From Bacillota bacterium (lineage in GTDB: Bacteria; Bacillota; Clostridia; Acetivibrionales; DSM-1351), in contig JAEYHZ010000015.1 in assembly GCA_023409265.1 (NCBI GenBank), positions 80,174 through 144,173 on the forward strand: DNA of 64,000 nucleotides, given 5' to 3'. Made by a program: the position numbers and the translations under genes. Of this stretch, positions 26,595 through 34,857 are shown in pieces; positions within the stretch are counted from its first letter, which is position 1; the number at the start of each line of letters is the position of its first letter. Under the pieces are notes generated by a model that had not been told where the DNA came from, ran no database searches, and saw only the letters and a list, made by a program, of their open reading frames with translations.

Positions 26595-26725
26595 TCGCTG
26601 AATTACAGCACACATTGTGTTTGTAAGCGGGGGAACCATAAATTGGGGTGAATCCTGAATTTTCAGGTAGGGTTAGTCTCGACCAATCCGAATCCGTCAG
26701 CTAACTTCGTAAGCGTTGGGGAGAA
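26595..26725 (+). ncRNA. c-di-AMP riboswitch (ydaO/yuaA family)
   Basis: The conserved core is plainly readable: AAGCGGGGGAACC (about 26624-26636), GGGGTGAATCC, GGTAGGG, and CCGAATCCGTCAGCTAAC followed by TTCGTAAGCG. The outer CGCT (26595-26598) can pair with AGCG near 26712. This class binds cyclic di-AMP and normally turns genes off when c-di-AMP is high. It is followed by a terminator hairpin and then dapB. Confidence 0.93.
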
Positions 26726-26754
26726 AGTGAACATTTTATTTTGCTTCTTATCCG

Positions 26755-26786
26755 ATGCTACAGTATTTACTGTGGCATTTTTATTT
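26755..26786 (+). terminator. Riboswitch expression-platform terminator
   Basis: ATGCTACAG (26755-26763) pairs with CTGTGGCAT (26770-26778), with one G-U pair, followed by TTTTTATTT. Placed about 30 nt after the aptamer and about 95 nt before dapB, it fits a ligand-induced transcription terminator. Confidence 0.8.
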
Positions 26787-26880
26787 CAATTCAGTTTTTA
26801 CTGAAAAATCTATTCATTTTCTTCAGTTAAATTTAATCATTTACTCATTATCCACTATATTTTACGGGAGGGGTCTTTTT

Positions 26881-27732
26881 ATGATTAAAGTTTGCATCTC
26901 AGGTCTAGGCCGCACAGGAAAAGAAATAGCCAAAGCTATACTAAATCAAAATGAACTTCAGCTGGTTTCTGTAATTTGCAGTCCCACAAGCAAGTCAAAA
27001 AATTTGGACCTGGGCCAGGTTTTAGGTATCGACAGTACAGGTATTACTATCCGTGGCTCTGACAATATTGAGGAGATAATTTTTAGAAACAAGCCCGATG
27101 TTGTCATAGACTTTTCAAATCCAAAGTCTGCACTGAAAAATGCCATGGTATTGTCAAAGTACAAGATAAATATAGTTATTGGGACCACAGGCTTTTCTCC
27201 TTATGAACTCAAAAAGTTGTTCATTTTAGCAAGAAAGTATAAGAATGGGATAGTTTATGCTCCAAATATAACGTTGGGTGTTAATGTCCTGATGCTTCTT
27301 ACCAACCTTTCTGCAAGTCTTTTGAATAACTATGATTTTCAGATTACCGAGGTACATCATAAAAACAAGTTGGATTCTCCCTCAGGGACTGCGAAGAAAA
27401 TCGCTTATGAAATCCAGGGAGGGTTAAGGAATACAGGTATTCAGATAACAGCAGCCGATGTTCCCATTAACTCGGTCAGAGCAGGTGGAGTGATTGGAAA
27501 GCACGAAGTTATGATAGTGGGAGAGGAAGATAAGATAGAAATAATCCATGAGTCTTTTTCACGGAGAGCTTTTGCGCAGGGTGCTTTAAAAGCTGCTAAA
27601 TTCATACACAAAAAATCAGGTTATTTTGAAATGAGAGATGTTCTTGACCTGGAAAAAGTACTTAAAACTTATATTGAAAATAATGACAGATCCAGAAAAA
27701 GAAATATGGAATTAAAGAAAAAGACGGTTTGA
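26881..27732 (+). CDS. dapB: 4-hydroxy-tetrahydrodipicolinate reductase
   Basis: DapB (EC 1.17.1.8) makes tetrahydrodipicolinate for meso-diaminopimelate and lysine and is two steps from dipicolinate precursors used in spores. The 283-aa protein has N-terminal GLGRTGKEI (NAD(P) loop), IGTTGFSPYEL, the active-site EVHHKNKLDSPSGTAKK with the catalytic His pair and Lys, and a C-terminal SFSRRAFAQGALKAA. ATG 26881 follows GGGAGGGG. An in-frame ATG at 26755 lies inside the terminator and is not a start. It is a single gene under c-di-AMP riboswitch control. Confidence 0.9.
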   Translation: MIKVCISGLGRTGKEIAKAILNQNELQLVSVICSPTSKSKNLDLGQVLGIDSTGITIRGSDNIEEIIFRNKPDVVIDFSNPKSALKNAMVLSKYKINIVIGTTGFSPYELKKLFILARKYKNGIVYAPNITLGVNVLMLLTNLSASLLNNYDFQITEVHHKNKLDSPSGTAKKIAYEIQGGLRNTGIQITAADVPINSVRAGGVIGKHEVMIVGEEDKIEIIHESFSRRAFAQGALKAAKFIHKKSGYFEMRDVLDLEKVLKTYIENNDRSRKRNMELKKKTV

Positions 27733-27734
27733 TG

Positions 27735-27774
27735 AAATGGGGTATCCTTATTGTTTAGGATGCCCCATTTTCTT
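27735..27774. terminator. Bidirectional terminator between dapB and the carboxypeptidase-like gene
   Basis: A 13-bp stem (27735-27747 with 27758-27770, one G-T pair) is followed by TTTTC on the plus strand. Its 3' arm overlaps the last codons of the convergent minus-strand gene ending at 27748. Confidence 0.75.
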
Positions 27775-28986
27775 GGTGATTTTAATAATAAGCTTTATCA
27801 TGTTATATAATATCAGTATAAACTCAATAACTATTAATATCGTAACAATGATAACCAGATCCCGGTTTTCTTCGAAAATTGTTTTTATTTTGGATTTATA
27901 ATCCTGGGGGGCAACAATTTCCTTGTCAGGATAAAGGTCTACATCTATTTCTGTTCCGTCCTTCAGGGTATATTTTAGAACCCCTGCCACTGTATCAGTT
28001 TTTACAGGCAAAGCCAATTTTTCATTTTTAGTAAAACTTATATTATTTATATAGCTTTCTCCCACAGGGTAGGTATAATAAACGTCTATTTTACTTATCA
28101 GATTCAGCTCGACATCTTCCACAGTAATTGTTCTTAAGGGTGTATCCTTTGAAACAAGTATACCATTATTAAATTTCATAAATCCATAATCAAACAACTG
28201 CGCTGTTTGAGAAAGGGTGCTTTCTTCATCTTTATCAAAAACAACTGCAACAAGCCTTCTTCCATCTCTGGTGGCTGTTGTAACTGAAGTGACACCCTGC
28301 TTTGGATTAACACCTAACTTACCGCCATCCACACCATTATAGCTCCAGAAAAGTTTATTCTGATTGGTGAGGATGGAGGAATTTTTACCATTAATCCAGG
28401 CGATACCCCTTGAGCCGAATATTGAATTAAAAACCGGGTTTGAGATGGCTGCCTTTACTAATTTGGCAATATCTCTGACCGAGGTATACTGGCTCTCATC
28501 ATATAGGCCTGTAGGATTTACGAAGTATGTATCATTGAGCATAAGTTTTCTGGCAGTATCATTCATGTAGCCAACAAATTTGGAAACATCGCCGTCACCA
28601 ACATATTCAGCCAGTGCTATGGCTGCGTCATTTCCCTGGGAAAGCATTACGGCATACAGCAGATCTTCCACAGTATAAAGATTTCCCACTACAAGATTCA
28701 GGGAGGAACCATTTATACCGGCAGCATTCTTGCTGATGGTAACTTTGGCATTTAGTTGGGTTCTGTCTATGGTTATCAATGCAGTCATCAATTTACACAT
28801 GATTGATGGAGACAATACCTTATCGGCATTCTTCTCAAATAAAACCTGTCCTCTCATGGTGTCCATTAAAACTGCAGAACTTGCTGTCAGCTCTTCGTCC
28901 GGAGACCAGGCAAAAACGGGTAAACTATTTATCAAAATAATAAAAACCATCAAAAGTAATCCAAGTTTTTTAAATAAACTGTGCAT
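27748..28986 (-). CDS. DacF-like D,D-carboxypeptidase homologue with altered catalytic motifs
   Basis: The 412-aa protein has a signal peptide (residues 1-26), a peptidase S11 domain (about 30-275), a PBP5 C-terminal-type domain and a C-terminal membrane helix (about 377-402). The fold signatures align clearly with DacF/PBP5: SAVLMDTMRGQVLFEKNAD and NPTGLYDESQYTSVRDIAKL. The active-site positions are changed, however. LSPSIMCKLMT has Ile where SxxK has the nucleophile Ser. LSQGNDAA has Gln where SxN has Ser. VDGGKLG replaces KTG with KLG. It is probably a non-catalytic, membrane-bound peptidoglycan-binding protein. Its position between germination operons suggests a spore role. Confidence 0.85.
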   Translation of the reverse strand: MHSLFKKLGLLLMVFIILINSLPVFAWSPDEELTASSAVLMDTMRGQVLFEKNADKVLSPSIMCKLMTALITIDRTQLNAKVTISKNAAGINGSSLNLVVGNLYTVEDLLYAVMLSQGNDAAIALAEYVGDGDVSKFVGYMNDTARKLMLNDTYFVNPTGLYDESQYTSVRDIAKLVKAAISNPVFNSIFGSRGIAWINGKNSSILTNQNKLFWSYNGVDGGKLGVNPKQGVTSVTTATRDGRRLVAVVFDKDEESTLSQTAQLFDYGFMKFNNGILVSKDTPLRTITVEDVELNLISKIDVYYTYPVGESYINNISFTKNEKLALPVKTDTVAGVLKYTLKDGTEIDVDLYPDKEIVAPQDYKSKIKTIFEENRDLVIIVTILIVIEFILILYNMIKLIIKITKKMGHPKQ

Positions 28987-29137
28987 TTAAACTCCTAAGC
29001 CTCGTATATTAAAAAGTTTTCCTTTGTAAAAAGCTTCTAATTATAATGATAATTTATTAACTATTTTTTCACAAGGTAGAAATTATTATTAAATTATTAA
29101 AATACCATTACAAAAATTTGTAAGATTGTACTAGCAT

Positions 29138-29167
29138 GTATATAAAAATTAGATAGTTATCATAATA
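29138..29167 (+). promoter_or_regulatory. Sigma-G-like promoter of the second germination operon
   Basis: GTATA (29138-29142), an 18-bp spacer and CATAATA (29161-29167) match the forespore sigma-G consensus GNATR-N18-CATNHTA. The A-subunit gene begins 45 nt downstream. This is the expected sigma factor for gerA-type operons. Confidence 0.7.
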
Positions 29168-29211
29168 CTCTTAAAAAAGTAAAAAAATTATACAGATAGA
29201 GGTATCAAACA

Positions 29212-30930
29212 TTGCGATTTTTGAATTTTTTAATTTATAGAGAAAACAATAAAAAAGAAGAATTTATACTAAGAGAAAATAAAACTTCTGATTGCGAAAC
29301 AGCACTAAATTCAGCTTCTATGGACATTTTTAATAAAAATGAGCAGGAGGAGGAATTCAGTGACTGTACTGTAAGTGACGACATTTTAAAAAAGAAAATA
29401 TCCAGTGATCTTGATTTTAATATGAAAGTAATGAAGAAAACATACAAAATACCTAAAAACAGTGATTTAATCAACAGAGAATTTAATCTTACTGTTAATA
29501 ATAAGGTCTTAAAGGGTTATATAGTATTTATTGATGGTATGACTGACAGAGTTTCAATAAGTAACAATATTCTTCAACCGCTTATGCTGCTTTCAAACCT
29601 TGAGATCAGAGAGCATATAGCTGATATTGGCGAGTTTATTTATAAGAGACTTCTTCCGTTCAATCAGATAAAAAAGGTTGATAGTTACAAGGAACTGATA
29701 GGAAATATAAACTTTGGCGGCTGCGCTATATTTATAGACGGTTTGGAATATGCTTTTGCGGCTGATGTGAAGCTGTGGGATCATAGAGGGGTTTCACCTC
29801 CAAAATCTGAAACAGTAATCCGTGGGCCTCAGGAAGCCTTTAACGAGCAAATAAGAGCCAATACTGCACTCATAAGGAAAATACTGAAGGACAAAGACCT
29901 TATAGTAGAGAGCATTATTATAGGTAAACGCAGCAATACTCCCTGTGCCGTAATGTACATCAAAGATATAGCAAATGATTCCCTGGTCAAAGAGGTGTTA
30001 AAAAGGGTTAAAAGTATAAAAGTTGATTATATATTTGACTCTGGTGAACTTGAACAGCTGATAGAAGATAATACTTTTATTGCCGCACCACAGATCATTG
30101 CTACCGAAAGGCCTGACAGAGTGGCAATGCTTCTGGCTCAGGGAAATATTGCCGTGGCACTGGATGGAAGTCCATACGTTCTTGTAATGCCGGCTACCAT
30201 AACAGAATTTCTTCATACTACAGAGGATACCAACATCAGGTATCCGTATGTTAATTTCATCAGAATAATCCGAATAATTGGTGTTGTTATTGCACTGCTC
30301 TTACCGGGGCTTTATATTGCGGTTACAAATTTCCATCAGGAGATGATACCGACAAATCTATTATTTGCAATTGAAGCCTCAAGAGAGAATGTACCATTTC
30401 CATCCGTAGTAGAAATACTACTGATGGAGTTTTCTTTTGAGCTTATAAGAGAAGCCGGAATAAGAGTACCAGGGGCCATCGGATCAACCATTGGCATAGT
30501 TGGTGGTCTTATTTTGGGACAGGCTGCCGTTTCCGCAAATCTGGTAAGTCCGATTATGATTATTATTGTAGCCATTACCGCCCTTGGTTCCTTTTCTGTT
30601 CCAAGTTTTTCCATGTCCTTCTCAATAAGACTCATAAGGTTTGCATACATTATTCTGGGAGCAATTTCAGGGTTTTTGGGCATAGCGCTGGGGCTGACAG
30701 TGAATGCCTTGATGCTGGCATCCTCCAAATCTTTCGGAGTACCGTTCCTCGCACCATTTGGACCGGTAACTCAAGGGAAATATTCTGACAAATTGTCAAG
30801 GAAGCCAATCTGGAAACAGGAGAAGCGGCCTGATTATCTGAATACCAAGGATATTAAAAGCCAGCCCAAAATAAGCAGAAGCTGGACGGTTAAAACTAAC
30901 AGGTCAGAGGGTGAAGAAGATGAAGAATAA
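29212..30930 (+). CDS. GerA-family germination receptor A subunit (second operon)
   Basis: This 572-aa protein starts TTG 29212, about 8 nt after AGAGGT. An acidic N-terminal extension (about residues 15-60) precedes the GerA domain: SPPKSETVIRGPQEAF, NTALIRKILKD, RPDRVAMLLAQGNIAVALDGSP. Membrane helices follow with LLPGLYIAVTNFHQEMIP and EAGIRVPGAIGSTIGIVG. The C-terminus is basic. It is the first of three overlapping genes in the order A-B-C, unlike the minus-strand operon (A-C-B). The two A subunits are clearly diverged paralogues. Confidence 0.93.
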   Translation: MRFLNFLIYRENNKKEEFILRENKTSDCETALNSASMDIFNKNEQEEEFSDCTVSDDILKKKISSDLDFNMKVMKKTYKIPKNSDLINREFNLTVNNKVLKGYIVFIDGMTDRVSISNNILQPLMLLSNLEIREHIADIGEFIYKRLLPFNQIKKVDSYKELIGNINFGGCAIFIDGLEYAFAADVKLWDHRGVSPPKSETVIRGPQEAFNEQIRANTALIRKILKDKDLIVESIIIGKRSNTPCAVMYIKDIANDSLVKEVLKRVKSIKVDYIFDSGELEQLIEDNTFIAAPQIIATERPDRVAMLLAQGNIAVALDGSPYVLVMPATITEFLHTTEDTNIRYPYVNFIRIIRIIGVVIALLLPGLYIAVTNFHQEMIPTNLLFAIEASRENVPFPSVVEILLMEFSFELIREAGIRVPGAIGSTIGIVGGLILGQAAVSANLVSPIMIIIVAITALGSFSVPSFSMSFSIRLIRFAYIILGAISGFLGIALGLTVNALMLASSKSFGVPFLAPFGPVTQGKYSDKLSRKPIWKQEKRPDYLNTKDIKSQPKISRSWTVKTNRSEGEEDEE

Positions 30931-32026
30931 AATAACCTTTGGTTCATGGGAAGCAATAACAGTGTTAATTAATTTGGTTTTTGTCCAGATTCTTTTGTCC
31001 TATCCCAGAGATATGGCTAATTATGGAGGAAGTGCCGGTTGGATGATTCCGATAATATCAACTATAGCGGTATTAATTTATTTTTCTATCATAGCAGCTT
31101 TATATAAGCATATAGGCAGCATGGATTTACTGGATATCAGCGAAAAAGCAGGCGGAAGGGTTATTAAAGTTATTGTTGGTTTTTTCGTTACTGGATTTCT
31201 GTTCGTAGATATTACTTCTGAATTGGGCGGTTTTTCGCAAATGCTGAAAATGGTTTCTCTTGATAAATCCCCACTGGGTTTTGTTGAAATACTTTTTTTG
31301 TTGGGGATAATAGCTTGCGCCTGCTTTGGTATTGAAGCTGTTGTGAGAATAAATGCGTTTTTACTGCCGATAGTCATTGTTGGGTTCCTGTTAATAACTG
31401 TGGGTGCAATACCACGATTTGATATTAATAATCTCTTTCCTATTATGGGGGATGGGTATATGTCTATAGCAAAAGGCAGTGTCTATAAACTATCAGTATA
31501 TTCATCAATTATAATACTGTTTTTTATGGTGCCATTTTTCAAGAAGAGGTATATAAAAAGGGTCGGTTATATGACCATATTAATTTCGGGATTGCTATTA
31601 TTATGGTCAACTCTGTCCTTTTTACTGGTTTATCCTTACCAGATTGCAGTAGATAATAAAATACCAATATTCCAAATGGCAAAGCAAATAGAATTCGGGA
31701 ATATTATTCAGCGTATTGAATCTATATTTGTGCTTATAAGTTCAATATCTACACTGTTGTATTTGGGGGTTATTTTTACCTTTATGCTCTATATATTGGA
31801 GAAAACCCTGAATTTAAAAAAATCAAAGCCGCTTATTTTACCTATGGCTGTTATAGTTTTTACAACAGCTGACGGCTTGAAACGAATGAATATTGATATT
31901 GTTAATTCTAAAACGGCAAATCTTGTCTGGCTTTTGGGACTCATAATACCGCTGATAATAGCCGTATTTGGTGCGGGTAAAAAAGTAGGCAGGACTCAGC
32001 CCGAAGGAGGCAGAGAGGATGAATAA
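30920..32026 (+). CDS. GerA-family germination receptor B subunit (second operon)
   Basis: The 368-aa permease-like protein has about ten helices. ITFGSWEAITVLINLVFVQ corresponds to the first conserved helix, and a YPYQIAV segment occurs near helix 7. The start is taken as ATG 30920, 7 nt after AGAGGGTG, which overlaps the end of the A gene by 11 nt. GTG 30911 is within the ribosome site. It overlaps the C gene by 8 nt. Confidence 0.9.
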   Translation: MKNKITFGSWEAITVLINLVFVQILLSYPRDMANYGGSAGWMIPIISTIAVLIYFSIIAALYKHIGSMDLLDISEKAGGRVIKVIVGFFVTGFLFVDITSELGGFSQMLKMVSLDKSPLGFVEILFLLGIIACACFGIEAVVRINAFLLPIVIVGFLLITVGAIPRFDINNLFPIMGDGYMSIAKGSVYKLSVYSSIIILFFMVPFFKKRYIKRVGYMTILISGLLLLWSTLSFLLVYPYQIAVDNKIPIFQMAKQIEFGNIIQRIESIFVLISSISTLLYLGVIFTFMLYILEKTLNLKKSKPLILPMAVIVFTTADGLKRMNIDIVNSKTANLVWLLGLIIPLIIAVFGAGKKVGRTQPEGGREDE

Positions 32027-33257
32027 ACCGGTCAGATTTTCAGCAGCTCTTCTATGCCTGCTGATGAGTATAGGTATTCTGGCAGGCTGCTATGATAACA
32101 GAGAAATAGAGGACCTGGCTTATGTTATAGCAATTGGAATTGACGAAGCAGACGGCCAGAATTTCAATCTTACCTTTCAGACTGCAGTACCGCAGGCAAT
32201 TACAGGCGGAGGCGGTGAGGGTACAGCTGTTACTTCCTATAAAACAGATAATTTTCTGTCAGGCTTGAAAAAATCCAGCCAGTACCTGAGCAGGACAATA
32301 AACCTGTCACATACAAAGATAATTGTAGTGTCCGAGGCAATTGCCAAAAAGGGTGTCACTGCTTTCGTAAATGGCCTGCAGCAGGGGATGCAGATAAGGC
32401 CGGACATAAATATCATAGTTGCTGCTGAAGGGGCAAAAAAATATATTGAGTCAGTTCAACCCAAGCTTTCTTCAAATCCATCAAGATATTATGAGCTTTT
32501 ATTTAAATCCTATGAGTCAGACTTTCTGGTTCCCAACGCTCGGTTGGAGGACTATCTGTACAGAGCCAAAAATAAGGGGGCGCAGCCCATAGCTATATAT
32601 ACTTCCGTTGATAAAACCATTATTGAAAGTAAAAAGCCTGAAGACGGCGGAGGTGAACAAGGAAAAAAAGAAAGCGGCGGAGTTAAGGAGAAAAAGTCTG
32701 GAGGAGGCGGAGATAAGAAGAGTGGAGGGGAAGAAGAAAAGAAAATGTCACTGGAGGGTCTTGCAGTGTTCAAGCTGGACAAAATGGTGGGCAGGCTGGA
32801 TCCCCGTGAGGCTTCAATTTTTGCCCTCATGACCGGCTCAAACAACATTGCACTTGACGTTACAGATCCTCTTGATAACAGATTCAAGGTCCTCAGCAAT
32901 GTCAAAAAGGAGAAATCGTCAACTACAAACGTTACTTTTAAGAACGGAAAGCCTGTAGTTGATATCAATCTGATTTTGGATATAAATGTGCAATCGGTGC
33001 AGAGTAATAACAATTATGATGAGGTAAAAAACGCAGATAAGCTGAATAAAGCATACAGGGATATGATTGAAAGTCAGGTACAGGCACTGTTGAAAAAAGT
33101 GACTTATGAATACCAATCAGATATTTTCGGGTACGGTGAAATGGCAAAAAAGAACTTTCTGACTATTGAAAAATGGGAAAAGGCTAAATGGCCGGAGATA
33201 TTTCCTCAAACCCAATATAACCTAAGGCTGGATACAGAAATCATAAGACATGGTTAA
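32019..33257 (+). CDS. GerA-family germination receptor C subunit lipoprotein (second operon)
   Basis: The 412-aa protein has a lipoprotein signal with lipobox GILAGC (Cys at about 24), then YDNREIEDLAYVIAIGIDE, the GerAC start. A Gly/Lys/Glu-rich linker of about 35 residues (about 206-242, encoded by a nearly pure purine tract at 32637-32750) separates the N-domain from the C-domain, which resumes at LEGLAVFKLDKMVGRLD. This linker is absent from the minus-strand C subunit. The C-terminal domain has SDIFGYGE and a W-rich end as usual. Confidence 0.92.
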   Translation: MNKPVRFSAALLCLLMSIGILAGCYDNREIEDLAYVIAIGIDEADGQNFNLTFQTAVPQAITGGGGEGTAVTSYKTDNFLSGLKKSSQYLSRTINLSHTKIIVVSEAIAKKGVTAFVNGLQQGMQIRPDINIIVAAEGAKKYIESVQPKLSSNPSRYYELLFKSYESDFLVPNARLEDYLYRAKNKGAQPIAIYTSVDKTIIESKKPEDGGGEQGKKESGGVKEKKSGGGGDKKSGGEEEKKMSLEGLAVFKLDKMVGRLDPREASIFALMTGSNNIALDVTDPLDNRFKVLSNVKKEKSSTTNVTFKNGKPVVDINLILDINVQSVQSNNNYDEVKNADKLNKAYRDMIESQVQALLKKVTYEYQSDIFGYGEMAKKNFLTIEKWEKAKWPEIFPQTQYNLRLDTEIIRHG

Positions 33258-33312
33258 ACTTCCTGTTTGGTAAAGTGGTATGCGTTATTACAGTTTTAGA
33301 ATACTTTAATAT

Positions 33313-33498
33313 ATGAAATGGAGACTTTGTATGGTATTTAATATAATATTAATGCTGATTGTACTCTGGATAAGTATTTACACTTTTAGCTTTGGTGTGT
33401 GGACCTGGAAAAAAAAGAACAGGTTTGGTGCTGCAGTAGTTATGTTTATTGCTCTTGTAACCACCATGCTTCCTTTTATGTATTTGTTTTTAAAGTAG
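33313..33498 (+). CDS. Small two-helix membrane protein
   Basis: A 61-aa protein with two hydrophobic segments (about residues 8-28 and 39-59) joined by WTWKKKNRFG. It follows the germination operon by 55 nt and precedes the terminator at 33554, so it may be its fourth gene. The ribosome site is weak. No family is recognised. Confidence 0.5.
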   Translation: MKWRLCMVFNIILMLIVLWISIYTFSFGVWTWKKKNRFGAAVVMFIALVTTMLPFMYLFLK

Positions 33499-33553
33499 AT
33501 TAAAGCATTAACTTTACGTCAATAATAAGCTTGTATATCCAACATACATTTGC

Positions 33554-33600
33554 GCAAAGCCATGACAAGCCGCAGGGATGCTAGTCATGGCTTTGCTTTT
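33554..33600 (+). terminator. Terminator after the second germination operon
   Basis: A perfect 13-bp stem (33554-33566 with 33584-33596) with a 17-nt loop, followed by TTTTT. Confidence 0.85.
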
Positions 33601-33650
33601 TGCGTTTGTTAATGGTAACATTAAAACATAAAACAGCAAGGAGGGGTGTT

Positions 33651-34127
33651 ATGTTTTTCAATAAGGAAGTTTTATTAAATACCTTTGGAGATTTGCCTCA
33701 AATTATTGAGGAATACTTTAAAAACATTGATGAGGAGACTTTGGATATTAAAAGAAGTGAAAATGCCTGGACAATAAGAGAACACCTGTATCATATAGTT
33801 AGCGTTCAGGAAATGCTGTATCAAAGAATACTAAAGATCGAAAATGAAGAGAGGCCGGTTATCACACCATATTTCCCTGAAAATGATATAGCTGAAGCAT
33901 CCCTTTTCGTCTCAATAGAAGAAGCTTTTTCAAAATATAAAGCTATCAGAGAAAAGCAGATTGTACTTATTAAGCATTTATCGGAACAAAGCTTCAAAAA
34001 GGAGGCCCAGCATGGTGAGTATGTGAGATATAATATACCCATCATTATCAATCACATGGTATTTCACGAATACTGGCATATGTACAGAATCGAAGAGCTT
34101 TGGCTGACCAGAGACTTAAGAGACTAA
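33651..34127 (+). CDS. DinB-family protein
   Basis: This 158-aa protein has the DinB metal site: His in WTIREHLYHIVSVQEMLY (about residues 38-55) and HEYWHMYRIEEL (about 140-151) near the C-terminus. ATG 33651 follows AAGGAGGGG; an upstream in-frame start at 33600 overlaps the terminator and is rejected. The length fits small thiol-transferase-like DinB proteins. The function is unknown. Confidence 0.8.
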   Translation: MFFNKEVLLNTFGDLPQIIEEYFKNIDEETLDIKRSENAWTIREHLYHIVSVQEMLYQRILKIENEERPVITPYFPENDIAEASLFVSIEEAFSKYKAIREKQIVLIKHLSEQSFKKEAQHGEYVRYNIPIIINHMVFHEYWHMYRIEELWLTRDLRD

Positions 34128-34159
34128 TCATAAAATATATCAGATATGAGGTGTGGCAA

Positions 34160-34728
34160 TTGAAGTTTTGTTTACTGATGGGAAGTCCAAGACCTAACGG
34201 CAACACGGCTGAATTAATTAAGCCATTTATTAGTGAATTGAGATTGCTGGGAGCGGAAGTTGCGGTTATAACATTGTCTGATAAAAAATAGGCTCCTGTA
34301 AGGGCTGTTACGCATGTCAGGAGTTTACAGGCGAATATGGCTGCCGGATTAAAGATGATATGCAGAGTATTGTTTCAGAAATAGTTGAAGCGGACTGCTT
34401 TGTGTTGGCAACACCAATATATACCTGGTACTGTCCTCCTGAAATGAAGGCAATGCTGGACCGCTTTTATGGGATGAACAAGTATTATGGAAATGGCTCG
34501 GGTTCGCTGTGGGAAGGTAAAAAGTGTGCAATAATAGCGACTCATGGCGATGAACGGGAACATGGAGCAGGACCATTTGAGAGGGGAATACAAAATCTTT
34601 GTTCTCATTCAAAACTGGAATATGCAGGTATGTATTCAGTAAGAGATCTGGATAACAAAGCGTCCTTTCAAACTCCTGAAACAATAGCCGGAGCACGTGA
34701 ATTTGCACACAAGCTTCTTGGATTGTAA
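34160..34728 (+). pseudogene. Flavodoxin-like NAD(P)H-dependent reductase, frameshifted
   Basis: TTG 34160 opens a frame with CLLMGSPRPNGNTAELIKPF, the FMN loop, ending at TAG 34289 right after a run of six A (34283-34288). The next frame continues the protein without loss: GSCKGCYACQEFTGEYGC, then ADCFVLATPIYTWYCPPEMKAMLDRFYG, to the stop at 34728. One extra A in the run would restore a complete protein of about 189 aa. It may be a recent inactivation, a phase-variable tract or an assembly error. Confidence 0.8.
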
Positions 34729-34820
34729 TTACTGCTTGAATTGTAATTGCTTCTTGGATTGTAATTACTGCTTGGATTGTGGTTGCTTCTTGAATTGTAA
34801 TTGCTTCTCGGATTGTAATA
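34713..34820 (+). repeat. Six tandem 18-nt units spanning the end of the flavodoxin-like gene
   Basis: Units start at 34713, 34731, 34749, 34767, 34785 and 34803. The founder unit is GCTTCTTGGATTGTAATT, which encodes the last codons and TAA stop of the gene. The copies are 75-95% identical and run up to about 38 nt before the next gene. Confidence 0.85.
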
Positions 34821-34857
34821 ATTGTAAGAGATTATAGTATAGGAACAGGTAAGATTT

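Noticed and set aside
26755..26880. N-terminal extension of dapB from ATG 26755
   Set aside because: It would be encoded by the terminator hairpin and leader and adds a hydrophobic stretch foreign to DapB; ATG 26881 has the ribosome site.
32552..33013. A 153-aa minus-strand ORF opposite the GerC gene
   Set aside because: It is a mirror of the purine-rich coding strand with Ser/Pro/Leu-rich sequence and no ribosome site or homology.
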